Assembly (NCBI GenBank): GCA_007695095.1
Contig: REEL01000132.1
Location: forward strand, 1 to 47,173
DNA length: 47,173 bases
Direction of reading: 5' to 3'
Source: Chitinophagaceae bacterium
Lineage (GTDB): Bacteria > Bacteroidota > Bacteroidia > Chitinophagales > REEL01
Shown here in pieces: positions 8,320 to 17,245 of the stretch. Positions within the stretch are counted from its first letter, which is position 1, and the number at the start of each line of letters is the position of its first letter. A program made the position numbers and the translations under genes. The notes beneath the pieces are model-generated. The model saw only the letters and a list, made by a program, of their open reading frames with translations. It ran no database searches and was not told the origin of the DNA.

Positions 8320-9279
8320 TTATTTTTTAAGTCCTATTTCAATTAGTCTTTGGTCCAGATATTCTCCTGCTGAAATTGGATCATAGGCTTTCGGATTGGA
8401 AGCATCTATACAATTATCTAAGCAATCTAAGCGCATTTCAGAACGTGGATGCAAGAAGAATGGAATAGAAAATCTGGATGTATGCCACTTTTCTCTTGGA
8501 GGATTTACTACCCTGTGAGTAGTTGAACGTAGTTTATTATTGGTAAGGCGTTGCAACATATCACCCACATTTACGATAATCGCTCCCGGCTTAGCCACAA
8601 CATCCTGCCATTCCCCTTTTTTATTTAATAGCTGCAAGCCTTCAGCAGAAGCACCCACCAAGAGTGTGATTAAGTTTATATCTTCATGTTGCTCTGCACG
8701 TATAGCCGATTCAGGCTCAGAAGTTATTGGTGGATAGTGAATAGCTCTTAAAATGCTGTTGCCATTGAATATTTTATCGTCAAAATAATCAGCCTCCAGG
8801 TTGAGGTATTCAGCTATAGCAGTCAAAAGCTTATTCCCGGCATTTTCAAAGTTTTTATAAAGGGTAATACCGGTTTTGTTAAAATCAGGCATTTCTTCAA
8901 CCTCTACGTTCGACGGATAATCTTTTCCAATTTCATCATCGCCTTCTATTTCCTGTCCAAACTGCCAGAATTCTTTTAAATCAGCTACATTGCTATGCTT
9001 AGCATGTTCTTTTCCAAAAGAGGTATATCCTCTCTGGCCTGAAAGTCCGGGAACTTCGTATTTCTTTTTAATTTCTGTAGGCAGGGCAAAAAACTTTTGC
9101 ACTTTATCATAAAAAGAATCAATGAGGGCTTTGTCAATTCCATGATTTATAACAGAGACAAAGCCAACATCTTCGTAAGCATTTCCCAGCTTTTTTACAA
9201 AAGCCGCTTTTTGTTCAGGAGTTCCGTTTGTGTATTCACTTAAGTCAACTACCGGCACGATGTTATTATTTTCTTGCAT
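8320..9279 (-). CDS. 2-oxoglutarate/Fe(II)-dependent oxygenase (isopenicillin N synthase-like)
   Basis: 319 aa, the usual length for the family. An N-terminal DIOX_N-like region (PVVDLSEY, then GFVSVINHGID) precedes the double-stranded beta-helix core. The iron ligands are H198 and D200 (QHEDINLITLL) and H255 (STTHRVVNP). The 2OG-anchoring RxS is R269/S271 (SRFSIPFFLHP). Family members carry out hydroxylation, desaturation or ring closure; the substrate is unknown. It is the first gene of a two-gene minus-strand unit with the ChrA-type transporter. No biosynthetic partners are nearby, so assignment to antibiotic or ethylene formation is not supported. Confidence 0.88.
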   Translation of the reverse strand: MQENNNIVPVVDLSEYTNGTPEQKAAFVKKLGNAYEDVGFVSVINHGIDKALIDSFYDKVQKFFALPTEIKKKYEVPGLSGQRGYTSFGKEHAKHSNVADLKEFWQFGQEIEGDDEIGKDYPSNVEVEEMPDFNKTGITLYKNFENAGNKLLTAIAEYLNLEADYFDDKIFNGNSILRAIHYPPITSEPESAIRAEQHEDINLITLLVGASAEGLQLLNKKGEWQDVVAKPGAIIVNVGDMLQRLTNNKLRSTTHRVVNPPREKWHTSRFSIPFFLHPRSEMRLDCLDNCIDASNPKAYDPISAGEYLDQRLIEIGLKK

Positions 9280-9513
9280 TTTTTTGGTTTATAGGTTTAA
9301 AATATGATTATAAAAAGCTAATAATTTTTTTAAAATAAAAAGACCAATCGGGATTATTGTAAATTTGCCCTTTTAGGAATTCTCAAAGTTATAAAAATAA
9401 AACTATGTTTACGTTAATCATAATTTTTAATAAGAGAACCTGATTTAAAACTCGTTTATTTAAGGGCTTTTATTTCAAGCAAATCAAGAAAAAAACAATT
9501 TTTTAAAATTAAT

Positions 9514-10755
9514 ATGATAAAATATACAACTACCCGGCTACAAAATGGACTTACTTTAATCATACATGAAAACAGGACTTCACCGCTGGCCTTAGTGAAT
9601 GTTTTGTATAAAGCAGGCTCAGCTCATGAAAATCCCCAAAAGACCGGTTATGCTCATTTACTGGAACATATAATGTTTTGTGGTTCAGAAAATATCGACG
9701 ACTTTGATTATATAGTTCAAAAAGCCGGAGGAAATAATAATGCCTTTACCACGAGTGACTATACAAATTACTACATAAATCTTCCGGCGGATAATATAGA
9801 AACTGCCTTTTGGTTAGAGTCTGACAGAATGCGCTTTGCAGGTTTTAAAGAGGAAAGCGTGTTGGTTCAAAAGCAAGTCGTTATTGAGGAGTTTAAGGAA
9901 GGCTATATTAATCAACCTTATGGAGATATTTGGCATCTTATCAGTGAATTGGCATATAAAAAGCATCCTTACAGATGGCCGACTATCGGACTTAGTGTAG
10001 AACATATAGAAGAAGCTACGGTCAATGATCTGAAAAGCTTTTACAATAAGTTCTATCAGCCACAAAATGCCATACTTTCTATTTCTTCACCACTTATTAC
10101 TGATAAAGTTATCCGTATGGCAGAAAAGTGGTTTGGGAGCCTGAAAAATACTAGTGAAAGCCCCGTAGTGAATTTGCCGGCAGAGCCAGTTCAGGAAAAT
10201 GCCCGTTTTTTGGAAGTTGAAAGAGAAGTTCCGGCAGATATGATAATTAAATCTTTTCATATGGATAAAAGGCTTTCAGAAGAGTATTATTTCGGTGATA
10301 TTTTGACTGATATATTATCTCAGGGGCAATCTGCCAGATTACATGAGCGCTTAGTTAAGCAAGAAAATATTTTTAGCCATATAGATGCATACGTAACAGG
10401 AACCAATGATCCCGGGCAAATAATTATTGAAGCCAGATTAAGCGATGGGATTAGTTTTAAAGAGGCTGATGCGAAAATTAACAAAGAGCTGGAAGAAATT
10501 GCAACAGCCGGGCCCGGTGAAAAAGAAGTGAAAAAAGCAGATAATCAAAAAAGAACCCAGCTGGCTTTTAATAATCAAAACATGTTTGAAAAAACGTTTC
10601 AGTTAGCCTATTTTGAAATGCTCGACAGCGCAGAGAGAATTAACCGCGAAATGGAGATTTATAAAGAGATAAAGCCACAAGACATAAAAACTACGGCCGA
10701 AAAAGTTTTTGATAAAAGAAACAGCTCTACGATTTTTTATAAAGCAAAAAACTAG
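9514..10755 (+). CDS. M16 family zinc metallopeptidase, catalytic subunit
   Basis: 413 aa. The inverted zinc motif HxxEH is H48-L-L-E51-H52, and the distal glutamate lies in VVIEEFKEG near residue 125. The GGNNNAFTTSDYTNYY segment is typical of M16B (PqqL/mitochondrial processing peptidase-like) enzymes. No clear signal peptide is visible, so it may be cytosolic. The second M16 gene begins 2 bp after its stop codon; such pairs form heterodimers in which one subunit holds the zinc and the other helps bind substrate. A 234-bp intergenic region separates it from the divergent oxygenase gene. I saw no clear -7 element close to the start. Confidence 0.92.
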   Translation: MIKYTTTRLQNGLTLIIHENRTSPLALVNVLYKAGSAHENPQKTGYAHLLEHIMFCGSENIDDFDYIVQKAGGNNNAFTTSDYTNYYINLPADNIETAFWLESDRMRFAGFKEESVLVQKQVVIEEFKEGYINQPYGDIWHLISELAYKKHPYRWPTIGLSVEHIEEATVNDLKSFYNKFYQPQNAILSISSPLITDKVIRMAEKWFGSLKNTSESPVVNLPAEPVQENARFLEVEREVPADMIIKSFHMDKRLSEEYYFGDILTDILSQGQSARLHERLVKQENIFSHIDAYVTGTNDPGQIIIEARLSDGISFKEADAKINKELEEIATAGPGEKEVKKADNQKRTQLAFNNQNMFEKTFQLAYFEMLDSAERINREMEIYKEIKPQDIKTTAEKVFDKRNSSTIFYKAKN

Positions 10756-10757
10756 GA

Positions 10758-12038
10758 ATGCAAACAGATTTTAGAAGAAGTGCGCCCCAAATAAAGGAAG
10801 TTGAAAAGATATTTCATGAGGAAGTACAGGAAAAAGTTTTAGCAGAAAATACGGTTTTCAGTTATATAAACGATACAAATAACCCAACGGTTAAGCTATC
10901 CTTAAAACTAAATGCAGGAAGTTGGTTTGAGCATAAAAAACTGATAGCAACCACCTGTGCCAGATTAGCAAAATCAGGAACCATTAGTCAAAAATCCGCT
11001 CAAATTGCAGAAGCGATTGATTGCAGTGGAGGAAAGCTCATTTTTAATTGCATGGAAGACCATGCCTGGATAACCCTCAGATGTTTAAGTGAAAATTTAC
11101 CGGAATTACTCGGAATTTTAAGTCAGTTGTTTAAAGAAAGCACTTTCCCTCAAACAGAATTGGATATACATAAGAAACATAGGCTACAGCAACTCAAGTT
11201 GAACAATAAAAAAACGGAATATCTGGCTCAAAAACATTTTTTTGCTTCCGTTTTTGGCTCGGAACACCCCTATGGCTTTTATACTGAGGCCGCATTTATA
11301 GATGCTTTAGAAAGAAAAGATTTGCTGGACTTTTTTGAAAGTAATTATACCAGGGAAAATCTTCAGATAATGGGGGTCGGTAATTTTAACGAACAATATT
11401 TCGGCGAAATAGAAAAATTGATTCAATCCGTTAAAAGTGGAGAGGGCGAAAAACAGAACTTTATGCATCCCATACAACCTGCTTTAAACAAAGAAATATT
11501 TATTCCTGTTAAAGATGCAGAACAGGTTTCGCTGGCAATGGGGAATAGATCTCCTCTCAGAAGCGATCCGGAGTATATTGATTACTCCATTATGATTGCT
11601 TTGTTGGGAGGCTATTTCGGTTCAAGATTGATGATGAACCTGAGAGAGAAAAAAGGTCTTACTTATGGTATTTATGCACAGATTCAAAATTATAAACATT
11701 CCGGTTGTTTAGTTATACAGGCAGAATTAAAAAAAGGTAGTGGTGAAAAAGCAATCGGGGAGGTCTTTTTTGAGATGGAAAGATTGAAACATGAATTGGT
11801 CTCAAATGAAGAACTAAGGAATCTTAAACAATATTTATCAGGCAATTTATTGTCTATGCTTGACGGAAAATTGCGACAATATGAAATGTTAAGACAGTTT
11901 AAAACGTTTGGATTAGACGAAGATTTTTTGTATCGTTACTTTAACCGTATTAAAAAGATTGAACCGGAGGACATTCAGCAACTGGCACTGAAATATCTGG
12001 ATAAAAATAGTTTTTTCACGGTAATAAGCGGCGCCTAA
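10758..12038 (+). CDS. M16 family peptidase-like, non-catalytic partner subunit
   Basis: 426 aa with M16 architecture but no HxxEH where the zinc motif should be (the equivalent region reads TTCARLAKSGT near residues 65-75). The substrate-binding R/Y pair of the C-terminal half is kept: R296 and Y303 in LREKKGLTYG. This is the pattern of the inactive partner of a two-subunit M16B protease. It starts 2 bp after the catalytic subunit and is followed 19 bp later by a T9SS cargo gene. Assembly with its neighbour is inferred from order and the complementary motifs. Confidence 0.9.
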   Translation: MQTDFRRSAPQIKEVEKIFHEEVQEKVLAENTVFSYINDTNNPTVKLSLKLNAGSWFEHKKLIATTCARLAKSGTISQKSAQIAEAIDCSGGKLIFNCMEDHAWITLRCLSENLPELLGILSQLFKESTFPQTELDIHKKHRLQQLKLNNKKTEYLAQKHFFASVFGSEHPYGFYTEAAFIDALERKDLLDFFESNYTRENLQIMGVGNFNEQYFGEIEKLIQSVKSGEGEKQNFMHPIQPALNKEIFIPVKDAEQVSLAMGNRSPLRSDPEYIDYSIMIALLGGYFGSRLMMNLREKKGLTYGIYAQIQNYKHSGCLVIQAELKKGSGEKAIGEVFFEMERLKHELVSNEELRNLKQYLSGNLLSMLDGKLRQYEMLRQFKTFGLDEDFLYRYFNRIKKIEPEDIQQLALKYLDKNSFFTVISGA

Positions 12039-12057
12039 ACAAATTTATAATTTTAAT

Positions 12058-13863
12058 ATGTATCAACAATTTTTTATGAAATTTTATAATGCAGGACTTC
12101 TACTGCTTTTTACTGTAGTTTTTTGTTTTATTGGTGGAGTAAAACAACTATCGGCACAAACCATAATGGCTCCCGAAATTCTTTGCGTATCCACAGATGA
12201 AAACACCGGAGATGTAACAATCAGTTGGGAATTGCCAACCGACAACTGTGGCCCTTTTGAAGCGTATGTTTTATATGGTGCAACAAATATTAACGGCCCC
12301 TATCTGGTAATTGACACTATTTTTGATCCTTTACAGGAAGAATATGTGCACCTGAACGCCAATGCTACTATTTTAACCTGGTTTTATTATATGGAAACCC
12401 TGAGGGACTGTCCGGGCTTTGTTTCTTTGCAGTCAGATACAATTCAGGAAGAGGAGTTGATTACCCCGGAAATAGAATATGTAACTGTTACAGAAGATGG
12501 AATTGAGTTTTTCTGGGATGTAAGTCCCTCTACTCAAACGGAAGGTTATATTGTGTACTACTATGTAGGAGGAGGTTTTGCCAATATAATCGATACGGTT
12601 GACGGCAGGTTTAATAATAATTTCATAGACACAACAGCAGATCCGAATAGCGGGTCAGTTTCTTATACAGTAGCAACCTTGGGATGTAACCAAACGTCAT
12701 TATTCAACCCCAGTTTTCACTCTACTGTTTATTTAGAGGCCGGTTTTCAAACTTGTGAAACGAATGTTGCACTTAACTGGACGCCCTATGAAGGTTGGGA
12801 CAGTACTTTTTTAGAATATAGGGTTCTCTATTCTTCTGATGATATTGATTATGATGTAGGAGGAACTCTTACGAACACTGAGTTTGCGCTTCCTCTGAGT
12901 TTAGTGGAAGGGGATTCGGTTTGCGTATTTGTGGAGGCAGAAAATACACAGAATGGATTTATTTCAGCTTCTAATAAAGTTTGTTTAAATCTGGATCTAG
13001 TCAGACCGGTTGCTTATCAACACATGAGAAATGTAACAGTAAATGAAAATAATGAAGTTCTGATTGAGTGGTATCAAGATGGACAGGCAGATATTAATTC
13101 AATATCGGTTAACCGAAGTGACCAATCTACCGGGTTTAGTCCGATTTTTACAGAAACAGTAGTTCCCCCTTTAGATCCAATCGGCACTTTGACTGATACG
13201 GAGGTTAATGCTTCCCAAAGCAGTTATTATTATACCACAACTGTTCAGGATGATTGTGACAATACACTGAATAGCGGTTTCGCACGAACGATAAGACTTC
13301 AGGGTGAGGCTGCCAACAGTCAGAACAATTTGAACTGGAATGCTTTTGAGATGGAAAATGCAGTTATAAATCAATATGTTGTTTACCGCCTGGAAAACAC
13401 CTTGCCGGTTCAAATTGGGACAACAGCTCCCGGGGAAAGGACTTTTTCAGAAATGGTGGAAGGAGATGATGTAACAGAAAGCGGTGCCTTTTGTTATGTC
13501 GTTAAAGCGGAGTATACCCTTGATATAGCGGACATAGCTGTTACCGAAAATCTTGAGTCGCGGTCAAATATTTTTTGTATTGACCAGGAATCTATAATTT
13601 ACATGCCGAATGCATTTGTTCCCGGTGGAACTAATAACAGATTAGTTCCTGTTATAACATTTAACAGGCATCAAAGCTATGAATTTAAAGTGTTTGACCG
13701 TTGGGGAAAAGTATTGTTTCAAACCAATAACATTAACGTAGGTTGGGATGGAACGGCATCAGGAAGTGACTTGCCGCTTGGAGGATATGCCTATGTTGTC
13801 CGTTTGGTAAAAGAAAACGGGGATGTTTATGAGAAAAAAGGTACAGTAGTATTAGTGAGATAA
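12058..13863 (+). CDS. Secreted protein with gliding-motility-associated C-terminal (CHU_C) sorting domain
   Basis: 601 aa. A hydrophobic export signal follows a short N-terminus (AGLLLLFTVVFCFIGG) and ends near LSAQT; M7 is an alternative start. The body is a series of fibronectin-III-like beta-sandwich segments (DVTISWELP, ALNWTPYEGW, VLIEWYQDG, NNLNWNAFE). The last about 90 residues form the CHU_C/T9SS type B domain: MPNAFVPGG, FKVFDRWGKVLF, GWDGTASG, LPLGGYAYVV. It should therefore cross the outer membrane by T9SS and remain cell-surface attached or released. No catalytic motif is seen, so an adhesive or structural role is possible. It sits between the M16 pair and hflX with gaps of 19 and 8 bp, an unusual operon context for a surface protein. 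Confidence 0.88.
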   Translation: MYQQFFMKFYNAGLLLLFTVVFCFIGGVKQLSAQTIMAPEILCVSTDENTGDVTISWELPTDNCGPFEAYVLYGATNINGPYLVIDTIFDPLQEEYVHLNANATILTWFYYMETLRDCPGFVSLQSDTIQEEELITPEIEYVTVTEDGIEFFWDVSPSTQTEGYIVYYYVGGGFANIIDTVDGRFNNNFIDTTADPNSGSVSYTVATLGCNQTSLFNPSFHSTVYLEAGFQTCETNVALNWTPYEGWDSTFLEYRVLYSSDDIDYDVGGTLTNTEFALPLSLVEGDSVCVFVEAENTQNGFISASNKVCLNLDLVRPVAYQHMRNVTVNENNEVLIEWYQDGQADINSISVNRSDQSTGFSPIFTETVVPPLDPIGTLTDTEVNASQSSYYYTTTVQDDCDNTLNSGFARTIRLQGEAANSQNNLNWNAFEMENAVINQYVVYRLENTLPVQIGTTAPGERTFSEMVEGDDVTESGAFCYVVKAEYTLDIADIAVTENLESRSNIFCIDQESIIYMPNAFVPGGTNNRLVPVITFNRHQSYEFKVFDRWGKVLFQTNNINVGWDGTASGSDLPLGGYAYVVRLVKENGDVYEKKGTVVLVR

Positions 13864-13871
13864 AAAAATAT

Positions 13872-15053
13872 ATGATAGAAAATCAAAATACAGAAAAGGA
13901 AAAAGCAGTTTTGGTCGGTTTGGTTCATCAGCATCAAACAGAAGAGCAATTGACGGAATATTTAGATGAGCTTGCTTTTTTGGCTGAAACCGCCGGAGCA
14001 GTTACAAAAAAAACTTTTATACAAAAACTTCCACATCCGGATAAAAGAACTTTTGTAGGCAAGGGGAAATTAGAAGAGATTAAAGCATACATTGAAAAAA
14101 ATGAAATAGACATATTAATTTTTGACGACGACCTAAATGGAAGTCAGCTAAGAAATTTAGAAAGAGAAATCAAATGCAAAATCATTGACAGAAGCCATTT
14201 AATTTTAGATATTTTTGCTCTGAGGGCAAGGACAGCTCAGGCAAAAACTCAGGTTGAACTGGCTCAGTTACAATATTTATTGCCCAGACTAAGAGGTATG
14301 TGGTCGCACCTTGAGCGACAAAAAGGGGGTATTGGATTGAGAGGACCCGGTGAAAAGGAAATAGAAACAGATAGAAGGGTGGTCAATGATAAAATAGCCA
14401 AGCTTAAGGAAAAGCTCTCTAAAATTGATAAACAAAACCTCACACGCAGAAAGCAACGTGAACAAATGATAAGAGTTGCTTTGGTAGGATATACAAATGT
14501 CGGTAAGTCAACGATAATGAATGCTTTGAGTAAATCAGAAGTTTTTGCCGAGAATAAACTTTTTGCGACACTGGACACGACTGTTCGTAAAATTGTTATC
14601 GAGAGAATGCCCTTTTTACTTTCTGATACAGTAGGATTTATAAGAAAATTGCCCCATCATTTAATTGAAAGTTTTAAAAGCACTTTGGATGAAGCCGGGG
14701 AATCCGATATTTTAATACATGTGGCAGACATTTCTCATCCGGCTCATGAAGACCAAATAAAAGTCGTAAACGAAACCTTACTTTCTTTGGGCATCAAAGA
14801 CAAAACGGTAATGATGGTTTTTAACAAAATGGATCTTTACGAGCAAAAAAACTTTGATGAATACCTGAACGACGATATAAAAACCGAGATTAAAGAAAAT
14901 ATAAAAACAAAATGGGACACACTAAATCCTAATCAGTGTCTTTTTATTTCTGCTTTAAGCAAAAAAGATCTTAAGAAGCTCAAGAACGACCTCTATTATG
15001 AAGTTCGGAAATTGTATGAAGAAAGATATCCTTATATGGCTGAAAAGTTTTAA
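13872..15053 (+). CDS. hflX: GTPase HflX (ribosome-associated)
   Basis: 393 aa. The N-terminal HflX domain has RTFVGKGKLEEI and FDDDLNGSQLRNLE; a linker helix contains the conserved GIGLRGPGEKEIETDRR (about 153-169). The GTPase domain follows: G1 GYTNVGKST at 206-214, G3 DTVGF at 252-256, G4 NKMD near 316, G5 near FISALS. HflX binds the 50S subunit and splits stalled ribosomes during stress. It lies 8 bp after the CHU_C gene and 3 bp before the subtilase gene, so it appears to be in one transcript with secreted proteins. All motifs are intact. Confidence 0.95.
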   Translation: MIENQNTEKEKAVLVGLVHQHQTEEQLTEYLDELAFLAETAGAVTKKTFIQKLPHPDKRTFVGKGKLEEIKAYIEKNEIDILIFDDDLNGSQLRNLEREIKCKIIDRSHLILDIFALRARTAQAKTQVELAQLQYLLPRLRGMWSHLERQKGGIGLRGPGEKEIETDRRVVNDKIAKLKEKLSKIDKQNLTRRKQREQMIRVALVGYTNVGKSTIMNALSKSEVFAENKLFATLDTTVRKIVIERMPFLLSDTVGFIRKLPHHLIESFKSTLDEAGESDILIHVADISHPAHEDQIKVVNETLLSLGIKDKTVMMVFNKMDLYEQKNFDEYLNDDIKTEIKENIKTKWDTLNPNQCLFISALSKKDLKKLKNDLYYEVRKLYEERYPYMAEKF

Positions 15054-15056
15054 AAA

Positions 15057-17189
15057 ATGAGTCTACAAAAAAGAATTTCTGTCTTCTGCACCCTTTTGCT
15101 AAGTGTAACTTTTCTGAGTACGGAAATTTTATATGCAAATTCAGGGCGAAATAAGGGAGAAGTGATTCTTCAATTGACCTCAGATAACATAAACCCTTTA
15201 CTGGAAACTTTAAGTGCAGAAATGCCGGAAAGTAATTGGGAGCTAAAGCAAAAGTTAGTCCCTTCAATGCCTATTTGGTTGTTGGGCTTTGATGAAAGTA
15301 AAACCGATATAAATCAATTACTCTCAAAGCTTAATCGTAAAGAATCGGTGCTTTTTGCACAATGGAATCACCATGTTCACATAAGAGAGTTAATCCCGGA
15401 CGATACATTATTTAATGCTCAGTGGAATTTAAAAAATACGGGACAGGGAAGTGGTATTCCCGGGGCAGATATAGATGCTGCCAGAGCCTGGTCAATCAGC
15501 AGCGGAGGCGTTGCACCTACCGGAGACACTATGGTTATTGCTATTATTGACGGGGGCGTGGATTTAAACCATCCGGACTTAAATATTTTCACAAACATGA
15601 ATGAAATTCCAGGCACAGGGACAGATGTTGATTCTAACGGTTACATAGATGATTATAACGGCTGGAATGCTGCCTCTGAAAATGGGAATATACCTCCAAA
15701 CTCTCACGGTACTCATGTTGCCGGAATTGCCGGAGCAATTGGCAATAACTTAACCGGGGTAGCCGGTGTCAGCTGGAATGCCAAGATATTACCGGTGGTT
15801 GTTCAAAATGTAGGAAATGAGGCTCAGGTCGTTGCTGCCTATGGGTATGTGTATGAGATGAGAAAGCTGTATAATGAAACCAATGGTGCTGCCGGCGCTT
15901 TTATCGTTTCAACCAATGCCTCTTTTGGAATAGATGGCGGCAATCCCTTAGATTATCCGATTTGGTGCAGCATGTATGATAGCCTTGGGAAATTAGGTAT
16001 TTTAAATGCCGGAGCAACGGTTAATTTTGAAGCGAATATTGATGAACTTGGAGATATGCCAACAGCTTGCCCTTCACCCTGGTTAATTAGCGTTACCAAC
16101 ACCAACCGCATGGATCAAAAGAATGCCGGAGCCGGATATGGGCCAAATACTATTGATATTGGAGCTCCGGGAACAGGAATTTTGTCTACCCGGCCATTTG
16201 AAAATTACGGAAGTTCAACCGGCACTTCTATGGCAAGTCCGCATTTAGCCGGAGCTGTTCCACTTCTTTTATCAGCCGCTTGCGATTCCTTTTTTATAGC
16301 TTATCTGCAAAAACCGGACAGCATGGCGCTTATTGTAAAGGATGCTATCATTAAAGGCGTTGATATTATTCCGGACCTAGCCGAAAGAACGGTTTCCGGT
16401 GGTCGTCTGAATGTCTATAAATCTATGCTGAGAATAATTCATGAACATTGCAATGATTGTATGGATGGAACGATTGCCACTACTGCAACTCTATGCTCCG
16501 GAAGTTCTGACGGAACTGCTTTGTTTGAATTGACTTCAGGTAATAATGATGTGAGTGTTTTGTGGCCGGATAGTAGTGTTGCTTTTTTTAGAGATGATTT
16601 AGAAGCCGGAAGTTATATCGTCTGGGCAAGCGATACTGCCGGTTGTGAAAAAGCTTTTTTTGCAGAGATTCCGGGTCAGGAACCGCTTGAACTTAATTTT
16701 ATAACAAACCCTTCCGTTGGGGGATATAATAACGGAACGGCAACAGCAATTGCATCCGGAGGTGTTGCTCCTTATGGATTTCAATGGAATGATGCAGCAA
16801 ACAGCCAAACACAATCTGTTACTCAGCTTTTGTCAGGGATGTATGTCGTCACGGTAACAGATGATAATGAATGTGTATTTACCGATAGCGTATTTGTAGA
16901 TAATATAAGCAGCATTATTGAAACTAAGAAAGCCTCACCGGAAGTTTTGATTTATCCGAATCCTTATAAAAATCCACCATTAACAGTAAGCTTTAACGCT
17001 GAAAATACCCATGAGCTTATTATTTTGCTAAAAAATGTAAATGGAAAAACTGTCTTTCGTCAAAAAGCCCTTTCACCGGATGGATCCACAGAGCTGTATT
17101 TACCTGAATTGCCCGCCGGTGTTTATTTCCTGCAAATACAGCAATCTGAATACAAACCTATCCTCAAAAAAATTGTAATTTTACCCTGA
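15057..17189 (+). CDS. Secreted subtilisin-like serine protease (S8) with T9SS sorting domain
   Basis: 710 aa. Signal peptide about residues 1-27 (ending LYANS), then a propeptide-like region to about 115. In the S8 domain the triad is D165 (AIIDGGVDLNHPD), H217 (SHGTHVAG) and S391 (GTSMASPH). Downstream are two beta-sandwich segments, the second a clear SprB-type repeat (ASGGVAPYGFQWND, then LSGMYVVTVTDDNECV). The final about 75 residues are a T9SS type A sorting domain (VLIYPNPYKNPP through GVYFLQIQQSEY). It is predicted to be exported and act at or outside the cell surface. It begins 3 bp after hflX; recJ follows after 56 bp, possibly from its own promoter (TAAATTTA near 17214 is one mismatch from the -7 consensus). 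Confidence 0.92.
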   Translation: MSLQKRISVFCTLLLSVTFLSTEILYANSGRNKGEVILQLTSDNINPLLETLSAEMPESNWELKQKLVPSMPIWLLGFDESKTDINQLLSKLNRKESVLFAQWNHHVHIRELIPDDTLFNAQWNLKNTGQGSGIPGADIDAARAWSISSGGVAPTGDTMVIAIIDGGVDLNHPDLNIFTNMNEIPGTGTDVDSNGYIDDYNGWNAASENGNIPPNSHGTHVAGIAGAIGNNLTGVAGVSWNAKILPVVVQNVGNEAQVVAAYGYVYEMRKLYNETNGAAGAFIVSTNASFGIDGGNPLDYPIWCSMYDSLGKLGILNAGATVNFEANIDELGDMPTACPSPWLISVTNTNRMDQKNAGAGYGPNTIDIGAPGTGILSTRPFENYGSSTGTSMASPHLAGAVPLLLSAACDSFFIAYLQKPDSMALIVKDAIIKGVDIIPDLAERTVSGGRLNVYKSMLRIIHEHCNDCMDGTIATTATLCSGSSDGTALFELTSGNNDVSVLWPDSSVAFFRDDLEAGSYIVWASDTAGCEKAFFAEIPGQEPLELNFITNPSVGGYNNGTATAIASGGVAPYGFQWNDAANSQTQSVTQLLSGMYVVTVTDDNECVFTDSVFVDNISSIIETKKASPEVLIYPNPYKNPPLTVSFNAENTHELIILLKNVNGKTVFRQKALSPDGSTELYLPELPAGVYFLQIQQSEYKPILKKIVILP

Positions 17190-17245
17190 CAGAGGCTTCA
17201 TCCAAGTAAATATTATTAAATTTACACAGCTCAAAAAACAGAACC

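Noticed and set aside
9514-12038. Coenzyme PQQ biosynthesis (PqqF-like M16 pair)
   Set aside because: No pqqA-E genes are near; the pair fits the general M16B active/inactive heterodimer.
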